Below the pieces are notes generated by a model. It saw only the letters and a program-made list of their open reading frames with translations, was not told the DNA's origin and searched no databases. DNA of 64,000 bases from Sulfomarinibacter sp963741385 (lineage in GTDB: Bacteria; Acidobacteriota; Thermoanaerobaculia; Thermoanaerobaculales; Sulfomarinibacteraceae), in the NCBI GenBank assembly GCA_963741385.1, contig CAVUHO010000010.1, positions 1,426,001 to 1,490,000 of the forward strand, read 5' to 3'. Of this stretch, positions 28,460-36,459 are shown piece after piece; positions within the stretch are counted from its first letter, which is position 1; each line of letters begins with the position of its first letter. A program made the translations under genes and the position numbers.

Positions 28460-30238
28460 ATGCCGGTACGTGACTTGACGATCGCAGTCGTGGGCTCCGG
28501 TGGTGACGGCGTCATCACCGTGGGCGACATGATCGCGCAGGCGGGAGCGGCCGAGGGGCTGCACGTGATGAAGGTGGAGGCCTACGGGCCGCAGATCCGC
28601 GGTGGCGAGTCGTCGTGCACGGTTCGTGTAAGCGCCAACCCGATTTACGCCCAGGGCGATCTGGTGCAGGTTCTGGTGGTCTTCAACTGGGCCGACTTCG
28701 GACAGTTCCGCGGCGAGATCGTGGTTGCCGAGGGCGCCGTCGTCCTCTATGAAGCCACCGATGAAACCCCGCGCGACGAAATCGATCTCGGACCGGTTTC
28801 GGAGGTGCGCTGGGTGCCGGTGCCGTTTATCGAGCTGGCGAAGGAGTCGGCAGGAACCACGCTGGCCAAGAACATCGTCACCATCGGCCTGCTCGGCGAA
28901 CTCTTCAGCCTGCCGAAGGAAGCGATGGAGCGGGCGATCACCAACAAGTTCTCCAAGAAGAAAGAGGGAGTGCTCGAGGCCAACCTCAGGGGCTTCGAGG
29001 CGGGCAAGGCATACGCCTCGAAGATCGAGGACGAGGCGTCGGGAAAACGGCTGCAGTACACCCCCGGTGAGCCCATGCTCCTGATGTCGGGCAACGAGCT
29101 GTGCGCGGTGGCGGCCCTGCACGCGGGCTGCCGTTTCTTCGCGGGCTACCCGATCACGCCCTCGTCCGAGGTGCTTCACCTGCTTTCCAAGCTGATGCCT
29201 GAGGTCGGCGGCTACCTGGTGCAGACCGAGGATGAGCTGGCGGCCATCGGCGCGGTGATCGGCGGCTCCTTCGCCGGGGTCAAATCCATGACCGCGACCT
29301 CGGGCCCCGGTCTCGCCCTGATGACCGAGATGCTGGGTCTGGCCTCCATGGCCGAGATCCCGGCGGTGATCATCGATGTCCAGCGCGGCGGTCCCTCGAC
29401 CGGGCTTCCCACCAAGTCTGAGCAGTCGGATTTGTGGCAGGCCCTGTGGGGCTCCCACGGCGATGCCCCACGGGTGGTGTTGGCGCCGGCCGACGTGGAG
29501 GACTGCTTCCACACCACGGTGGCGGCCTTCAACATCGCCGAAGAGGCACAGGTGCCGGTGATCGTGCTCTCCGACCAGTTCATCGCCCAGCGCCGCGAGA
29601 CCCTGTCGATGCTGACCCTCGACCACGAGGTCATCGGCCGCCAGGTGCCGACGGCGGGCGACCTGCGAGAGTACAAACGCTACAAGGAGACCAAGTCCGG
29701 GATCTCTCCGATGTCGTGGCCGGGAATGAAGGGCGGCGAGTATCAGACCAACGGTCTCGAGCACAAGGAGGACGGAACGCCGACCTCGATGTTCCTGACC
29801 CACGAAAAGATGAACGCCAAGCGCTACCGCAAATTGCGTCTGGTGCGGGACAAATACAGCTTCTTCCGCCGCTACGGCGCCGAAAACGCCGACGTCGGCA
29901 TCATCTGCTGGGGCTCCTCCAAGGGCCCGGTCAAGGAGGCGGTGCAGAACGCCACGGCGCGCGGCGAGCGCGTCTCGGCCTTCGTCCCGCAGCTCCTCTA
30001 TCCCTTCCCCTACCACGAATTCAACGAGTATCTGAAGTCGGTCGACAACGTGATCGTCATCGAACTGAGCTATTCGGCCCAGTTCTACAAGTACCTTCGC
30101 ACCTTCCTCGATCTGCCCGAGGCGCGCACCTTCGTGTTCAAGCGCTCCGGCGGCAAGAACCTGACGGTCGGCGAGGTCGAAGACAAGATCCAAAAGGTGC
30201 TGGAGATGGGTGCTCTCCGGCGGGAGGTCCTGGTATGA
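28460..30238 (+). CDS. 2-oxoacid:acceptor oxidoreductase, fused gamma-alpha subunit (KorA-like)
   Basis: A 592-residue subunit. The gamma domain (about 1-190) starts TIAVVGSGGDGVITVGDMIAQ and has EAYGPQIRGGESSCTVRVS. The alpha domain I (about 205 on) has GCRFFAGYPITPSSEVLHLL, QTEDELAAIGAVIGGSFAG and TSGPGLALMTEMLG, the pyrimidine-binding and dimer motifs of the 2-oxoglutarate/2-oxoacid ferredoxin oxidoreductase family. The alpha domain II follows (VGIICWGSSKGPVKEAV). With the beta subunit it would decarboxylate a 2-oxoacid to acyl-CoA, CO2 and reduced ferredoxin in the cytoplasm. A hairpin (28423-28440) and GGGAGGAAG lie upstream. Its stop overlaps the beta gene start. Confidence 0.93.
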   Translation: MPVRDLTIAVVGSGGDGVITVGDMIAQAGAAEGLHVMKVEAYGPQIRGGESSCTVRVSANPIYAQGDLVQVLVVFNWADFGQFRGEIVVAEGAVVLYEATDETPRDEIDLGPVSEVRWVPVPFIELAKESAGTTLAKNIVTIGLLGELFSLPKEAMERAITNKFSKKKEGVLEANLRGFEAGKAYASKIEDEASGKRLQYTPGEPMLLMSGNELCAVAALHAGCRFFAGYPITPSSEVLHLLSKLMPEVGGYLVQTEDELAAIGAVIGGSFAGVKSMTATSGPGLALMTEMLGLASMAEIPAVIIDVQRGGPSTGLPTKSEQSDLWQALWGSHGDAPRVVLAPADVEDCFHTTVAAFNIAEEAQVPVIVLSDQFIAQRRETLSMLTLDHEVIGRQVPTAGDLREYKRYKETKSGISPMSWPGMKGGEYQTNGLEHKEDGTPTSMFLTHEKMNAKRYRKLRLVRDKYSFFRRYGAENADVGIICWGSSKGPVKEAVQNATARGERVSAFVPQLLYPFPYHEFNEYLKSVDNVIVIELSYSAQFYKYLRTFLDLPEARTFVFKRSGGKNLTVGEVEDKIQKVLEMGALRREVLV

Positions 30239-31110
30239 GCGCCTCGACAAAGACCGAAATCAAACCCGGTGCGTACAAGTCCGGTCTCAAGCCCGTCTGG
30301 TGCCCCGGCTGTGGCGACTTCGGCGTCCTCAACGCCCTCTATCGCTCGATGGCCGCGCTCCAGATCGAGCCCTGGAACACGGTGATTCTCTCCGGCATCG
30401 GCTGCTCTTCGCGGCTGCCCGGTTATGTGACCACTTATGGTTTCAACGGCGTGCACGGGCGCGCCCTGACCCTGGCCACCGGGGTCAAGTTGGCCCGTCC
30501 GGAACTGACCGTGATCGCGGTCGGCGGTGACGGCGATGGTCTCGCCATCGGCGGCAACCACCTCATCCACGCCTGCCGGCGCAACCTCGATGTCACCTAT
30601 ATCTTGATGGACAACGAGATTTATGGTCTCACCAAAGGCCAGGTGGCGCCGACAACCCCCACCGGCGACAAGACCAAATCGACCTTCTGGGGCAACCCGG
30701 AACCGGCGGTGGACCCATGCGAGCTCGCGATCTCGACCGGGGCGACCTGGGTCGGCCGCGGTTTCTCCGGCGACATGAAGGGGATGACCGAACTCATCAC
30801 CGCAGCCATCGAGCACAGTGGCTTTTCGTTCCTCAACGCCATGTCGCCCTGCGTCACCTGGCGCGGCGACGACGAGTTCAAGAGGCTCAAGGCCATGCAG
30901 AGGGCGCTACCGGAAGATCATGATCCGTCGAAACGCGCCAACGCGATCGCCTACACCCGTGAAAAGGACGTCTTGACTACCGGCGTCCTCTACGAGGTCG
31001 AGGCGCCGACCATGAGCGACCGGCTTGAATCCATCAAAGAACGGGCGATGGATGGCAAACCAGCACCCTCGACCAAGGACATGTTGACCGCCTTCTACCC
31101 CAAGTGCTAG
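30235..31110 (+). CDS. 2-oxoacid:ferredoxin oxidoreductase beta subunit (KorB-like)
   Basis: A 291-residue TPP-binding subunit. It contains PVWCPGCGDFGVL (N-terminal Cys ligands of a 4Fe-4S cluster), ILSGIGCSSRLPGY and VHGRALTLATGVKLARPEL. The TPP/Mg motif is GGDGDGLAIGGNHLIHACRRN, with the downstream DNEIYGLTKGQVAPTTP. A second Cys (VDPCELA, SPCVTW) completes the usual cluster ligand set. The ATG at 30235 overlaps the preceding stop. No separate ferredoxin (delta) gene is encoded, so this system likely uses a free ferredoxin. The substrate may be 2-oxoglutarate or a branched-chain/other 2-oxoacid; sequence alone does not settle it. Confidence 0.93.
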   Translation: MSASTKTEIKPGAYKSGLKPVWCPGCGDFGVLNALYRSMAALQIEPWNTVILSGIGCSSRLPGYVTTYGFNGVHGRALTLATGVKLARPELTVIAVGGDGDGLAIGGNHLIHACRRNLDVTYILMDNEIYGLTKGQVAPTTPTGDKTKSTFWGNPEPAVDPCELAISTGATWVGRGFSGDMKGMTELITAAIEHSGFSFLNAMSPCVTWRGDDEFKRLKAMQRALPEDHDPSKRANAIAYTREKDVLTTGVLYEVEAPTMSDRLESIKERAMDGKPAPSTKDMLTAFYPKC

Positions 31111-31201
31111 CAATTCGCGGCCGGACCGCGAATTGCAGTGCGGCCGTGCCGGCCGCAAGCGGATCGTCGCGGGCACGGGCTCACCCCCGCGCCCGTTTTT
31201 T
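31110..31201 (+). terminator. Terminator region after korB
   Basis: Three hairpins in series: GCAATTCGCGG-CCGGA-CCGCGAATTGC (31110-31136), TGCGGCC-GTGCC-GGCCGCA (31139-31157), then a CGGGC..CGGG / CCCG..GCCCG stem (31170-31195) directly followed by six T. The last is a good intrinsic terminator for the preceding two-gene operon. Confidence 0.75.
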
Positions 31202-31232
31202 ATTTCCGTCAACCTGACGGATAGACCTGTCT

Positions 31233-31631
31233 CATCCTGTCATCCCGACCGAAGCGAGCGCCGCCCCATCCTGTCATCCCGACCAGAGCGAGGGCCGCCC
31301 CATCCTGTCATCCCGACCAGAGCGAGGGCCGCCCCATCCTGTCATCCCGACCAGAGCGAGGGCCGCCCCATCCTGTCATCCCGACCGGAGGCCCGGAGGG
31401 CCGTAGCGGAGGGATCTGGGTGGGGGTTGCCGCCAATGACGTTCCTTGGGCTGTCCCCGAGATCCCTCCGCTCGGTCGCTTCGCTTCCTCGGTCGGGATG
31501 ACAGTAAAGGAGGGTGTCGCTCCGCGTCCTCGGTCGGGATGACAGTAAAGGAGGGTGTGCTCCGCGCCCTCGGTCGGGATGACAGTAAAGGAGGGTGTCG
31601 CTCCGCGCCCTCGGTCGGGATGACAGTCCGA
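31233..31631. repeat. 34-bp tandem repeats, MITE-like copy and inverted 41-bp repeats
   Basis: Four 34-base units beginning CATCCTGTCATCCCGACC run from 31233. A 132-bp element (31373-31504) has CTGTCATCCCGACCG / CGGTCGGGATGACAG ends and reversed internal order relative to 16010-16172. Three inverted units of about 41 bases, CCTCGGTCGGGATGACAG with GTAAAGGAGGGTG, follow to about 31631. The 31202-31664 gap contains no gene. Confidence 0.8.
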
Positions 31632-31664
31632 GACATCCGATCTATGGGTCCGATGGCCTTTGTT

Positions 31665-33050
31665 CTATTCGACCGGTACCGCCAGTTTCGTCCCCAGGTT
31701 GTCGCGGATCCATTTGGCGTCCAGCCACTCCAGGGGGTCGACCGACTGGCCCTGAACGAAGATCTCGAGGTGGAGGTGGTCGCCGCCGGCGAGACCGGTG
31801 GCGCCGCTGGTGCCGACGATCTGTCCCTTGGTGACGGAGTCGCCGGCCGCCACACTGACCGACGCCATGTGGCCGCACAGCGACATCAGGCCGTACCCGT
31901 GGTCGATGATGACGGCGTTGCCATAAAGGGTCATCCAGCCGGCGAAGACAACGACGCCGGAGTTGGGCGCGGGCACCGGCGCCCTCGCCGTCGACGCGAG
32001 ATCGAGCCCGAGGTGGGTCTGGCGGTCGACCACCTCGCCGTTGTAGAGATAGGTGCGGGTCTGCGCGAAGTTGGCCTTCAGCGCCGTGTTCGGCATCTGG
32101 ACAAAGGGGCCCGACCACAGAAAAGCGGGCTTGCTCGATCGCGCCAGCTCAGCGACCCGCGCCAGCTCCCGCGCCCGCAGTTCGCCGTTGATGACCAGGT
32201 ACTGGTCGAGCAGCGAGCCGGTGGCGCCGAAGCCCGGCGTTTGGCTGGCGATGGCGGGTACCACGCGGGCGAGAAAGTCGTCGCTCACCTGAATCGTGTC
32301 GGTTCTGGGCGGTATGGTCTTGAAGAGGTCGAGAAACGGCTGTTCGGTGCGATTGCCGGCGTCGTCCTCGGCGAAGAGCCGCACCTCGGCGGCGTCATCC
32401 ACGTTCCACGGTATGGCGTACAGCACGAAGCGATCGTCCGCTCCACCACCCTCGAGTGGGAAGCCGGTGGCCTCGAAGACGCCGGCGCGGACCCCGGACC
32501 GTAGAACCGTATCGCCGACCCGGTAGACCACCGCGCCGCTGCCGCCCTGGCGGGCGTAGTGCTGGGAGGAGACCAGTTCGAGCCGGGGCGGCCGCCGCCG
32601 CACGATTGTCGTCAGCTCGACGACTGTCGGCTGCGGGCGGCGAAGAAAGCCAGCTGACCGGCTGGCGGTCGCCCGCAACACCACCTCGCCCTCTTCGAGC
32701 CAGGGCAGGCTGTCGGTGCCGACTGTCGCTTCGAGGACGGTCTCAGCGGTTCCGCCGCCGCCCAGGAACGAAGGCAGCGGGGACCCGGCGGCGATGATTT
32801 CCTCGCCGAGGATTTCGGTCCGCTCGCCCTGTTGCACCTCGAGACGAACCGCTCCGAGACCTTGCGTCGGCTCGCTGTAGGTGGCGGTCACGAGGGTGGA
32901 GCGGCCGATCGCCGGCCAGTCGGTGTCGAGGGTGATGGCGGGCGGGGGACCGACCCGCAGCACAAACCACGCGGCAACGGCCGCAGCTGCGATCAGCAGC
33001 AGGACCAACATCGTGGGGAGCTTCCGGGATTTTCTCGATAACGACTGCAT
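31665..33050 (-). CDS. Membrane-anchored M23 (LytM-type) peptidase
   Basis: A 461-residue protein. An N-terminal signal anchor (residues about 14-31, MLVLLLIAAAAVAAWFVL) is followed by beta-rich Ig-like segments (about 40-260). The C-terminal peptidase M23 domain (about 335-440) has the zinc residues HLGLD (H-x3-D) and HLHLE (HxH), plus GNAVIIDHGYGL and GTSGATGLAGG. Both metal motifs are intact, so it should be an active peptidoglycan or peptide endopeptidase in the periplasm. It stands opposite in strand to the redox operons, and a large palindrome lies upstream of its start. Confidence 0.9.
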   Translation of the reverse strand: MQSLSRKSRKLPTMLVLLLIAAAAVAAWFVLRVGPPPAITLDTDWPAIGRSTLVTATYSEPTQGLGAVRLEVQQGERTEILGEEIIAAGSPLPSFLGGGGTAETVLEATVGTDSLPWLEEGEVVLRATASRSAGFLRRPQPTVVELTTIVRRRPPRLELVSSQHYARQGGSGAVVYRVGDTVLRSGVRAGVFEATGFPLEGGGADDRFVLYAIPWNVDDAAEVRLFAEDDAGNRTEQPFLDLFKTIPPRTDTIQVSDDFLARVVPAIASQTPGFGATGSLLDQYLVINGELRARELARVAELARSSKPAFLWSGPFVQMPNTALKANFAQTRTYLYNGEVVDRQTHLGLDLASTARAPVPAPNSGVVVFAGWMTLYGNAVIIDHGYGLMSLCGHMASVSVAAGDSVTKGQIVGTSGATGLAGGDHLHLEIFVQGQSVDPLEWLDAKWIRDNLGTKLAVPVE

Positions 33051-33149
33051 GAAGACTCCAAATCAGCCGACTGATCCTCATCGAACAGCGGCGACCGAGC
33101 ATAACCTACCGGCTGCAATTGGTAGCGTCCTGCGATAAACCTCATCAAC

Positions 33150-33194
33150 AGCAATTCAAAGCGGCGGGCCGTCGGCCGGCCGCTTTGAATTGCT
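33150..33194. repeat. Perfect inverted repeat between the M23 and MarR genes
   Basis: AGCAATTCAAAGCGGC (33150-33165) and GCCGCTTTGAATTGCT (33179-33194) enclose a 13-base GC-rich loop. It is located about 100 bases upstream of the M23 start and about 120 bases upstream of the MarR start, so it is probably not a terminator of either gene. Confidence 0.7.
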
Positions 33195-33235
33195 TCTGGA
33201 CAATCTCAATCTCATACAACAATGAAAGAATATGC

Positions 33236-33296
33236 TTGACGTCTATATTTAACGACATAAATTGTTAACGGCGTCAATTTTATTTCTGGTTAACGG
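33236..33296 (+). promoter_or_regulatory. AT-rich promoter with duplicated GTTAACGG motif upstream of the MarR gene
   Basis: TTGACG (33236-33241), a 16-base spacer and TAAATT (33258-33263) form a sigma-70-like promoter. GTTAACGG occurs at 33264-33271, adjoining the -10 box, and again at 33289-33296, 25 bases away. A related TTTAACGA lies in the spacer. The arrangement suggests an operator for the MarR protein encoded 20 bases downstream. Confidence 0.55.
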
Positions 33297-33316
33297 TCTT
33301 GATCGGTGGCCCACCC

Positions 33317-33913
33317 ATGAGTTCGACCGACCAGCTCGCCAACCTGGCCTCTTCAAAAGACCAGTTCTACCGGTTCCTGCGCTCGGGCCACGTCCTGCGG
33401 TCACTGTTGCGTGAGTTCCTCGAGGAAGACTTCCTGCGGCAGGTGTGCCGACACCGTCTGACCCGCTCGCAGTTCTGTTTCCTCAAGCTGATCGCTGCCA
33501 ACTCCGAACTCCAGGTGGGTGAGCTCGCGCGTTCGATCGGGGTGTCGGCTGCCGCCACCAGCAAGAACCTCGACAAGCTCGAGCGGCTCGGTTTGGTGAC
33601 GCGTGAGGCCTCGAGCGAGGACCGCCGCGCGATTCTGTTGTCGGCCAGCGCCGAGGGCCGGCGGTTGGTGCGCGACTACGAACGGCACAAGGCGGCACGG
33701 TTGGCGCCGGTGATCGAGAACCTCGGTGCGGAGAAGACCGGGCTCTTGTGCGATCTCCTCGAAGAGGTGTGCTCCGGAATGCTGGCCCGGGTCGAAAACC
33801 CTCGCGGGACCTGTCTGCGATGTGCGGGCTATTACCTGTCCGACTGTGCATACGAAAAATTCCAGGGTGAGTGCGCGCTGAAGCCGCGGCGACGCGGCGA
33901 GGTGGAGGCGTGA
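33317..33913 (+). CDS. MarR-family regulator with C-terminal four-cysteine cluster
   Basis: A 198-residue winged-helix regulator. The MarR DNA-binding core (about 50-115) has LTRSQFCFLKLIAANSE, the recognition helix VGELARSIGVSAAATSKNLDKLE and the wing REASSEDRRAILLSAS. Beyond the dimerisation helices, the protein ends in an unusual cluster, Cys166-x2-Cys169-x7-Cys177-x8-Cys186 (CLRCAGYYLSDC then GEC). It could bind Fe-S or zinc. Typical MarR proteins stop before this. It lies just upstream of an operon full of Fe-S proteins and behind duplicated GTTAACGG motifs, so redox- or iron-responsive control of that operon is inferred. ATG 33317 is chosen over the TTG at 33299. Confidence 0.87.
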   Translation: MSSTDQLANLASSKDQFYRFLRSGHVLRSLLREFLEEDFLRQVCRHRLTRSQFCFLKLIAANSELQVGELARSIGVSAAATSKNLDKLERLGLVTREASSEDRRAILLSASAEGRRLVRDYERHKAARLAPVIENLGAEKTGLLCDLLEEVCSGMLARVENPRGTCLRCAGYYLSDCAYEKFQGECALKPRRRGEVEA

Positions 33914-33918
33914 TGACG

Positions 33919-34100
33919 GAATTTCGGATTTCGGATTTCGGATTTCGGATTTTTCGAACCGCCTTCCGGAAGGCCACCGGGGAGAGCGGGCGGACAGTCG
34001 AGATTCGCAAATCGAAACCTGGAACTCTGACTCGGGCCGTTTGTGAGCCTGCGGGGTGGCAGGGGTGGAAATCCAAAATCCGAAATCCGAAATCCGAAAT
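33919..34100. repeat. Inverted heptamer arrays flanking a 115-bp core
   Basis: GGATTTC units (33919-33954) and GAAATCC units (34069-34100) are inverted and surround a non-coding core. The left array begins six bases after the MarR stop, and the right one ends 21 bases before the ferredoxin start. The element therefore separates the regulator from the operon. Confidence 0.88.
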
Positions 34101-34121
34101 GTCTTGCTCCGGGAGGGCTTG

Positions 34122-34412
34122 ATGAGGAACTGGCGGACCCCGCTCGACGTGGGGAAGTTCACGGTCCCGGTGGGCCGGGTTGTGATCATCGCGGACCGCT
34201 GCAAGGGGTGCGGTTTCTGCGTGGAGTACTGCCCCAAGGACGTGCTCGTCCTGTCCGACGGCTTCAACAAGAAGGGCTACCACCCGCCGGAGGTGGTCAG
34301 GACCGGCGAGTGCGTCAACTGCAATCTGTGCGAGATGATCTGCCCCGACTTCGCGATCTTCTGCGTGCCAGCAGAAAAGGCGGAGGCGGCGGCCGAAGGA
34401 GGTCTCAATTGA
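34122..34412 (+). CDS. 2x[4Fe-4S] ferredoxin, KorD-like delta subunit
   Basis: A 96-residue protein with two cubane motifs: CKGCGFCVEYCP (about residues 27-38) and CVNCNLCEMICP (about 61-72). It is the electron-accepting delta subunit of the four-subunit oxoacid:ferredoxin oxidoreductase that follows. The ATG at 34122 has GGGAGGG ten bases upstream. An in-frame start further left would include heptamer-array translation (NPKSEIRN) and is rejected. The stop overlaps the alpha-subunit start (TTGA). Confidence 0.92.
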   Translation: MRNWRTPLDVGKFTVPVGRVVIIADRCKGCGFCVEYCPKDVLVLSDGFNKKGYHPPEVVRTGECVNCNLCEMICPDFAIFCVPAEKAEAAAEGGLN

Positions 34413-35566
34413 AGGCCGATCCAGCCGGTGTGTTGACTGGCGTCCACTATCTCGATGGTGACTATGCGTGCGGAGAGGGCGCGATGGCGGCGGGGTGCCG
34501 CTTTGTTGCCGGCTACCCGATCACGCCCTCGACCGAAGTGGTGGAGCGCATCTCACGGCGATTTCCGATGATGGGCGGTACCTTCATCCAGATGGAGGAT
34601 GAGCTCGCGAGCATGGCGGCGGTGGCCGGCGGCGTGTGGACCGGCACCAAGTGCATGACCGTCACCTCGGGGCCGGGTTTCTCGCTGATGATGGAGAACA
34701 TCGGGCTCGCGACCATGATGGAGGCGCCCTGTGTGGTGGTGAACGTCCAGCGCGGCGGGCCCTCCACCGGGCTTCCGACCATGGTCGGGCAGGCCGACAT
34801 GATGCAGGCGCGGTGGGGGTCGCACGGCGACTACGAGATCATCGCCCTGTCGCCGCAGTCGCCCCAGGAGGCCTTCGACCTCACCATCGAAGCCTTCAAC
34901 CTGGCTGAGACCTGGCGGGTGCCGGTGATGTTCATGATGGACGAGTGCGTCGGCCACATGACCGAAAAGGTGGTGATCCCGCCGGCCGACGAGATCGAGG
35001 TGGTGCCGCGGAAACTCACCGCCAAACCACCCGGCGAGTACCTGCCCTATGCGGTCAACGGCAGCCAGGTGCCGGAGATGGTGCGGGCGGGCGACGGCTA
35101 CCGATTCCACACCACCGGTCTGACCCACGACGAGCGCGGCTATCCGGCGATGACCGTCGCCTGCCAGGAAGAGAGCGTCCACCGCCTGATCAACAAGATC
35201 CGGCTCAACGCCGACCAGATCGTGCGCTACGAGGAGGAGTCGGTCGAAGGCGCCGACGTGGTGGTGGTGGCGTATGGCATCACCGCCAGGGTCACCCGCG
35301 CCGGCATCGACCTCGCACGGGCGCAGGGCGTCAAGGTCGGCTTCATGCGGCTGGTCGTGGTGTGGCCGTTCCCCGAGAAGCGGATCCGGGAGCTTGCCGC
35401 CAAGGTCAAGGCTTTCGTCGTGCCGGAGATCAACTACGGCCAGATGGTGCTCGAGGTCGAGCGCTGTGCGGCAGGCAGGGCGCCGGCCGTGCTGGTCGGG
35501 CACGGGGGTGGCGGCGTGCACAATCCCGAAGTGATCTGCAAGGCCATCGTGGAGGCTGCCCGATGA
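34409..35566 (+). CDS. 2-oxoacid:ferredoxin oxidoreductase alpha subunit (KorA-like)
   Basis: A 385-residue subunit without a fused gamma domain. It contains GCRFVAGYPITPSTEVVERI, QMEDELASMAAVAGGVWTG, TSGPGFSLMMENIGLA, VNVQRGGPSTGLPTMVGQ and WPFPEKRIRELA, the family's TPP/pyrimidine and CoA-side motifs. The TTG at 34409 overlaps the ferredoxin stop, and the frame has no ATG near it. With KorB and KorC it forms the typical 2-oxoglutarate-type complex (KorDABC order). It is a paralogue of the alpha half of the 28460 gene, so the cell has two such systems in one region. Confidence 0.93.
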   Translation: MKADPAGVLTGVHYLDGDYACGEGAMAAGCRFVAGYPITPSTEVVERISRRFPMMGGTFIQMEDELASMAAVAGGVWTGTKCMTVTSGPGFSLMMENIGLATMMEAPCVVVNVQRGGPSTGLPTMVGQADMMQARWGSHGDYEIIALSPQSPQEAFDLTIEAFNLAETWRVPVMFMMDECVGHMTEKVVIPPADEIEVVPRKLTAKPPGEYLPYAVNGSQVPEMVRAGDGYRFHTTGLTHDERGYPAMTVACQEESVHRLINKIRLNADQIVRYEEESVEGADVVVVAYGITARVTRAGIDLARAQGVKVGFMRLVVVWPFPEKRIRELAAKVKAFVVPEINYGQMVLEVERCAAGRAPAVLVGHGGGGVHNPEVICKAIVEAAR

Positions 35567-36459
35567 GCACCGAGATCCAAGAAACCGCGGCCCGTCCCGA
35601 AGACCATCCGATTGCGCCGTATCTGCGGATGGACCGGATGCCCCACATCTGGTGTCCGACCTGCGGCATCGGCACCGTCGTCAAGTGCTTTGCCACCGCC
35701 CTCGGTGAAGCCGGCGTCGACCTCGACAAGACGGCGATCGTCTCCGGCATCGGCTGCACCGGCCGGGTGGCCGGCTACATGAACCTGGACGCATTCCACG
35801 CCACCCACGGCCGCGCCATCCCCTTCGCCACCGGGCTCAAGCTCGGCCGCCCCGAGCTCGAGGTGGTGGTGTTCTCGGGGGACGGCGACCTGTCGGGGAT
35901 CGGCGGCAACCACTTCATCCACGCCGCGCGCCGCAACATGGACCTGCTGGTGATTCTGGTCAACAACTTCATCTACGGCATGACCGGCGGCCAGAACGCG
36001 CCCACGACGCCCGAAACGGCGCGGTCGTCGACCATGCCCTTCGGCAACTTCGAGCGCCCCTTCAACCTGCCCCACCTGGCGGCGAGCTGCGGCGCCACCT
36101 TCGTCTCCCGCTGGACCTGTCTCCACATCCGCCGTTTGACCAAGTGCATTCGCACCGCGCTCGGGCGCAAGGGCTTCCGTTTCATCGAGGTGATCGCGCC
36201 GTGCTCGACCCTGTACTCGAGGCTCAACCGTCTCGGGAGCGGGCTCGACCTGATGAAGTTCTACCACGACAACTCGGAGATCCGGCACGGCGCCGACACC
36301 CGCGATCTCGACATCGGTTTTCAGGACCGCTTCATCTGCGGCAACTTCCTCGACGAGGAGCGCCCGACCTTCCTCGAGATGATGCACGCCCACTACACGA
36401 AGACCCTCGGCGACCGCTTTGTGCCCATGAAGCCGGAGGGAGGGTGGATCCATGAGTAA
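35563..36459 (+). CDS. 2-oxoacid:ferredoxin oxidoreductase beta subunit (KorB-like)
   Basis: A 298-residue TPP-binding subunit. The 4Fe-4S/TPP features are WCPTCGIGTV, VSGIGCTGRVAGYMN, HGRAIPFATGLKLGRPEL and the TPP/Mg motif SGDGDLSGIGGNHFIHAARRN. NNFIYGMTGGQNAPTTP follows, as in 2-oxoglutarate-type beta subunits. It has a longer C-terminal tail (DRFICGNFLDEERPTFLEMM) than the other beta subunit of this region. The start overlaps the alpha-subunit stop, and the end overlaps KorC by eight bases, indicating strict coupling. Confidence 0.93.
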   Translation: MSTEIQETAARPEDHPIAPYLRMDRMPHIWCPTCGIGTVVKCFATALGEAGVDLDKTAIVSGIGCTGRVAGYMNLDAFHATHGRAIPFATGLKLGRPELEVVVFSGDGDLSGIGGNHFIHAARRNMDLLVILVNNFIYGMTGGQNAPTTPETARSSTMPFGNFERPFNLPHLAASCGATFVSRWTCLHIRRLTKCIRTALGRKGFRFIEVIAPCSTLYSRLNRLGSGLDLMKFYHDNSEIRHGADTRDLDIGFQDRFICGNFLDEERPTFLEMMHAHYTKTLGDRFVPMKPEGGWIHE

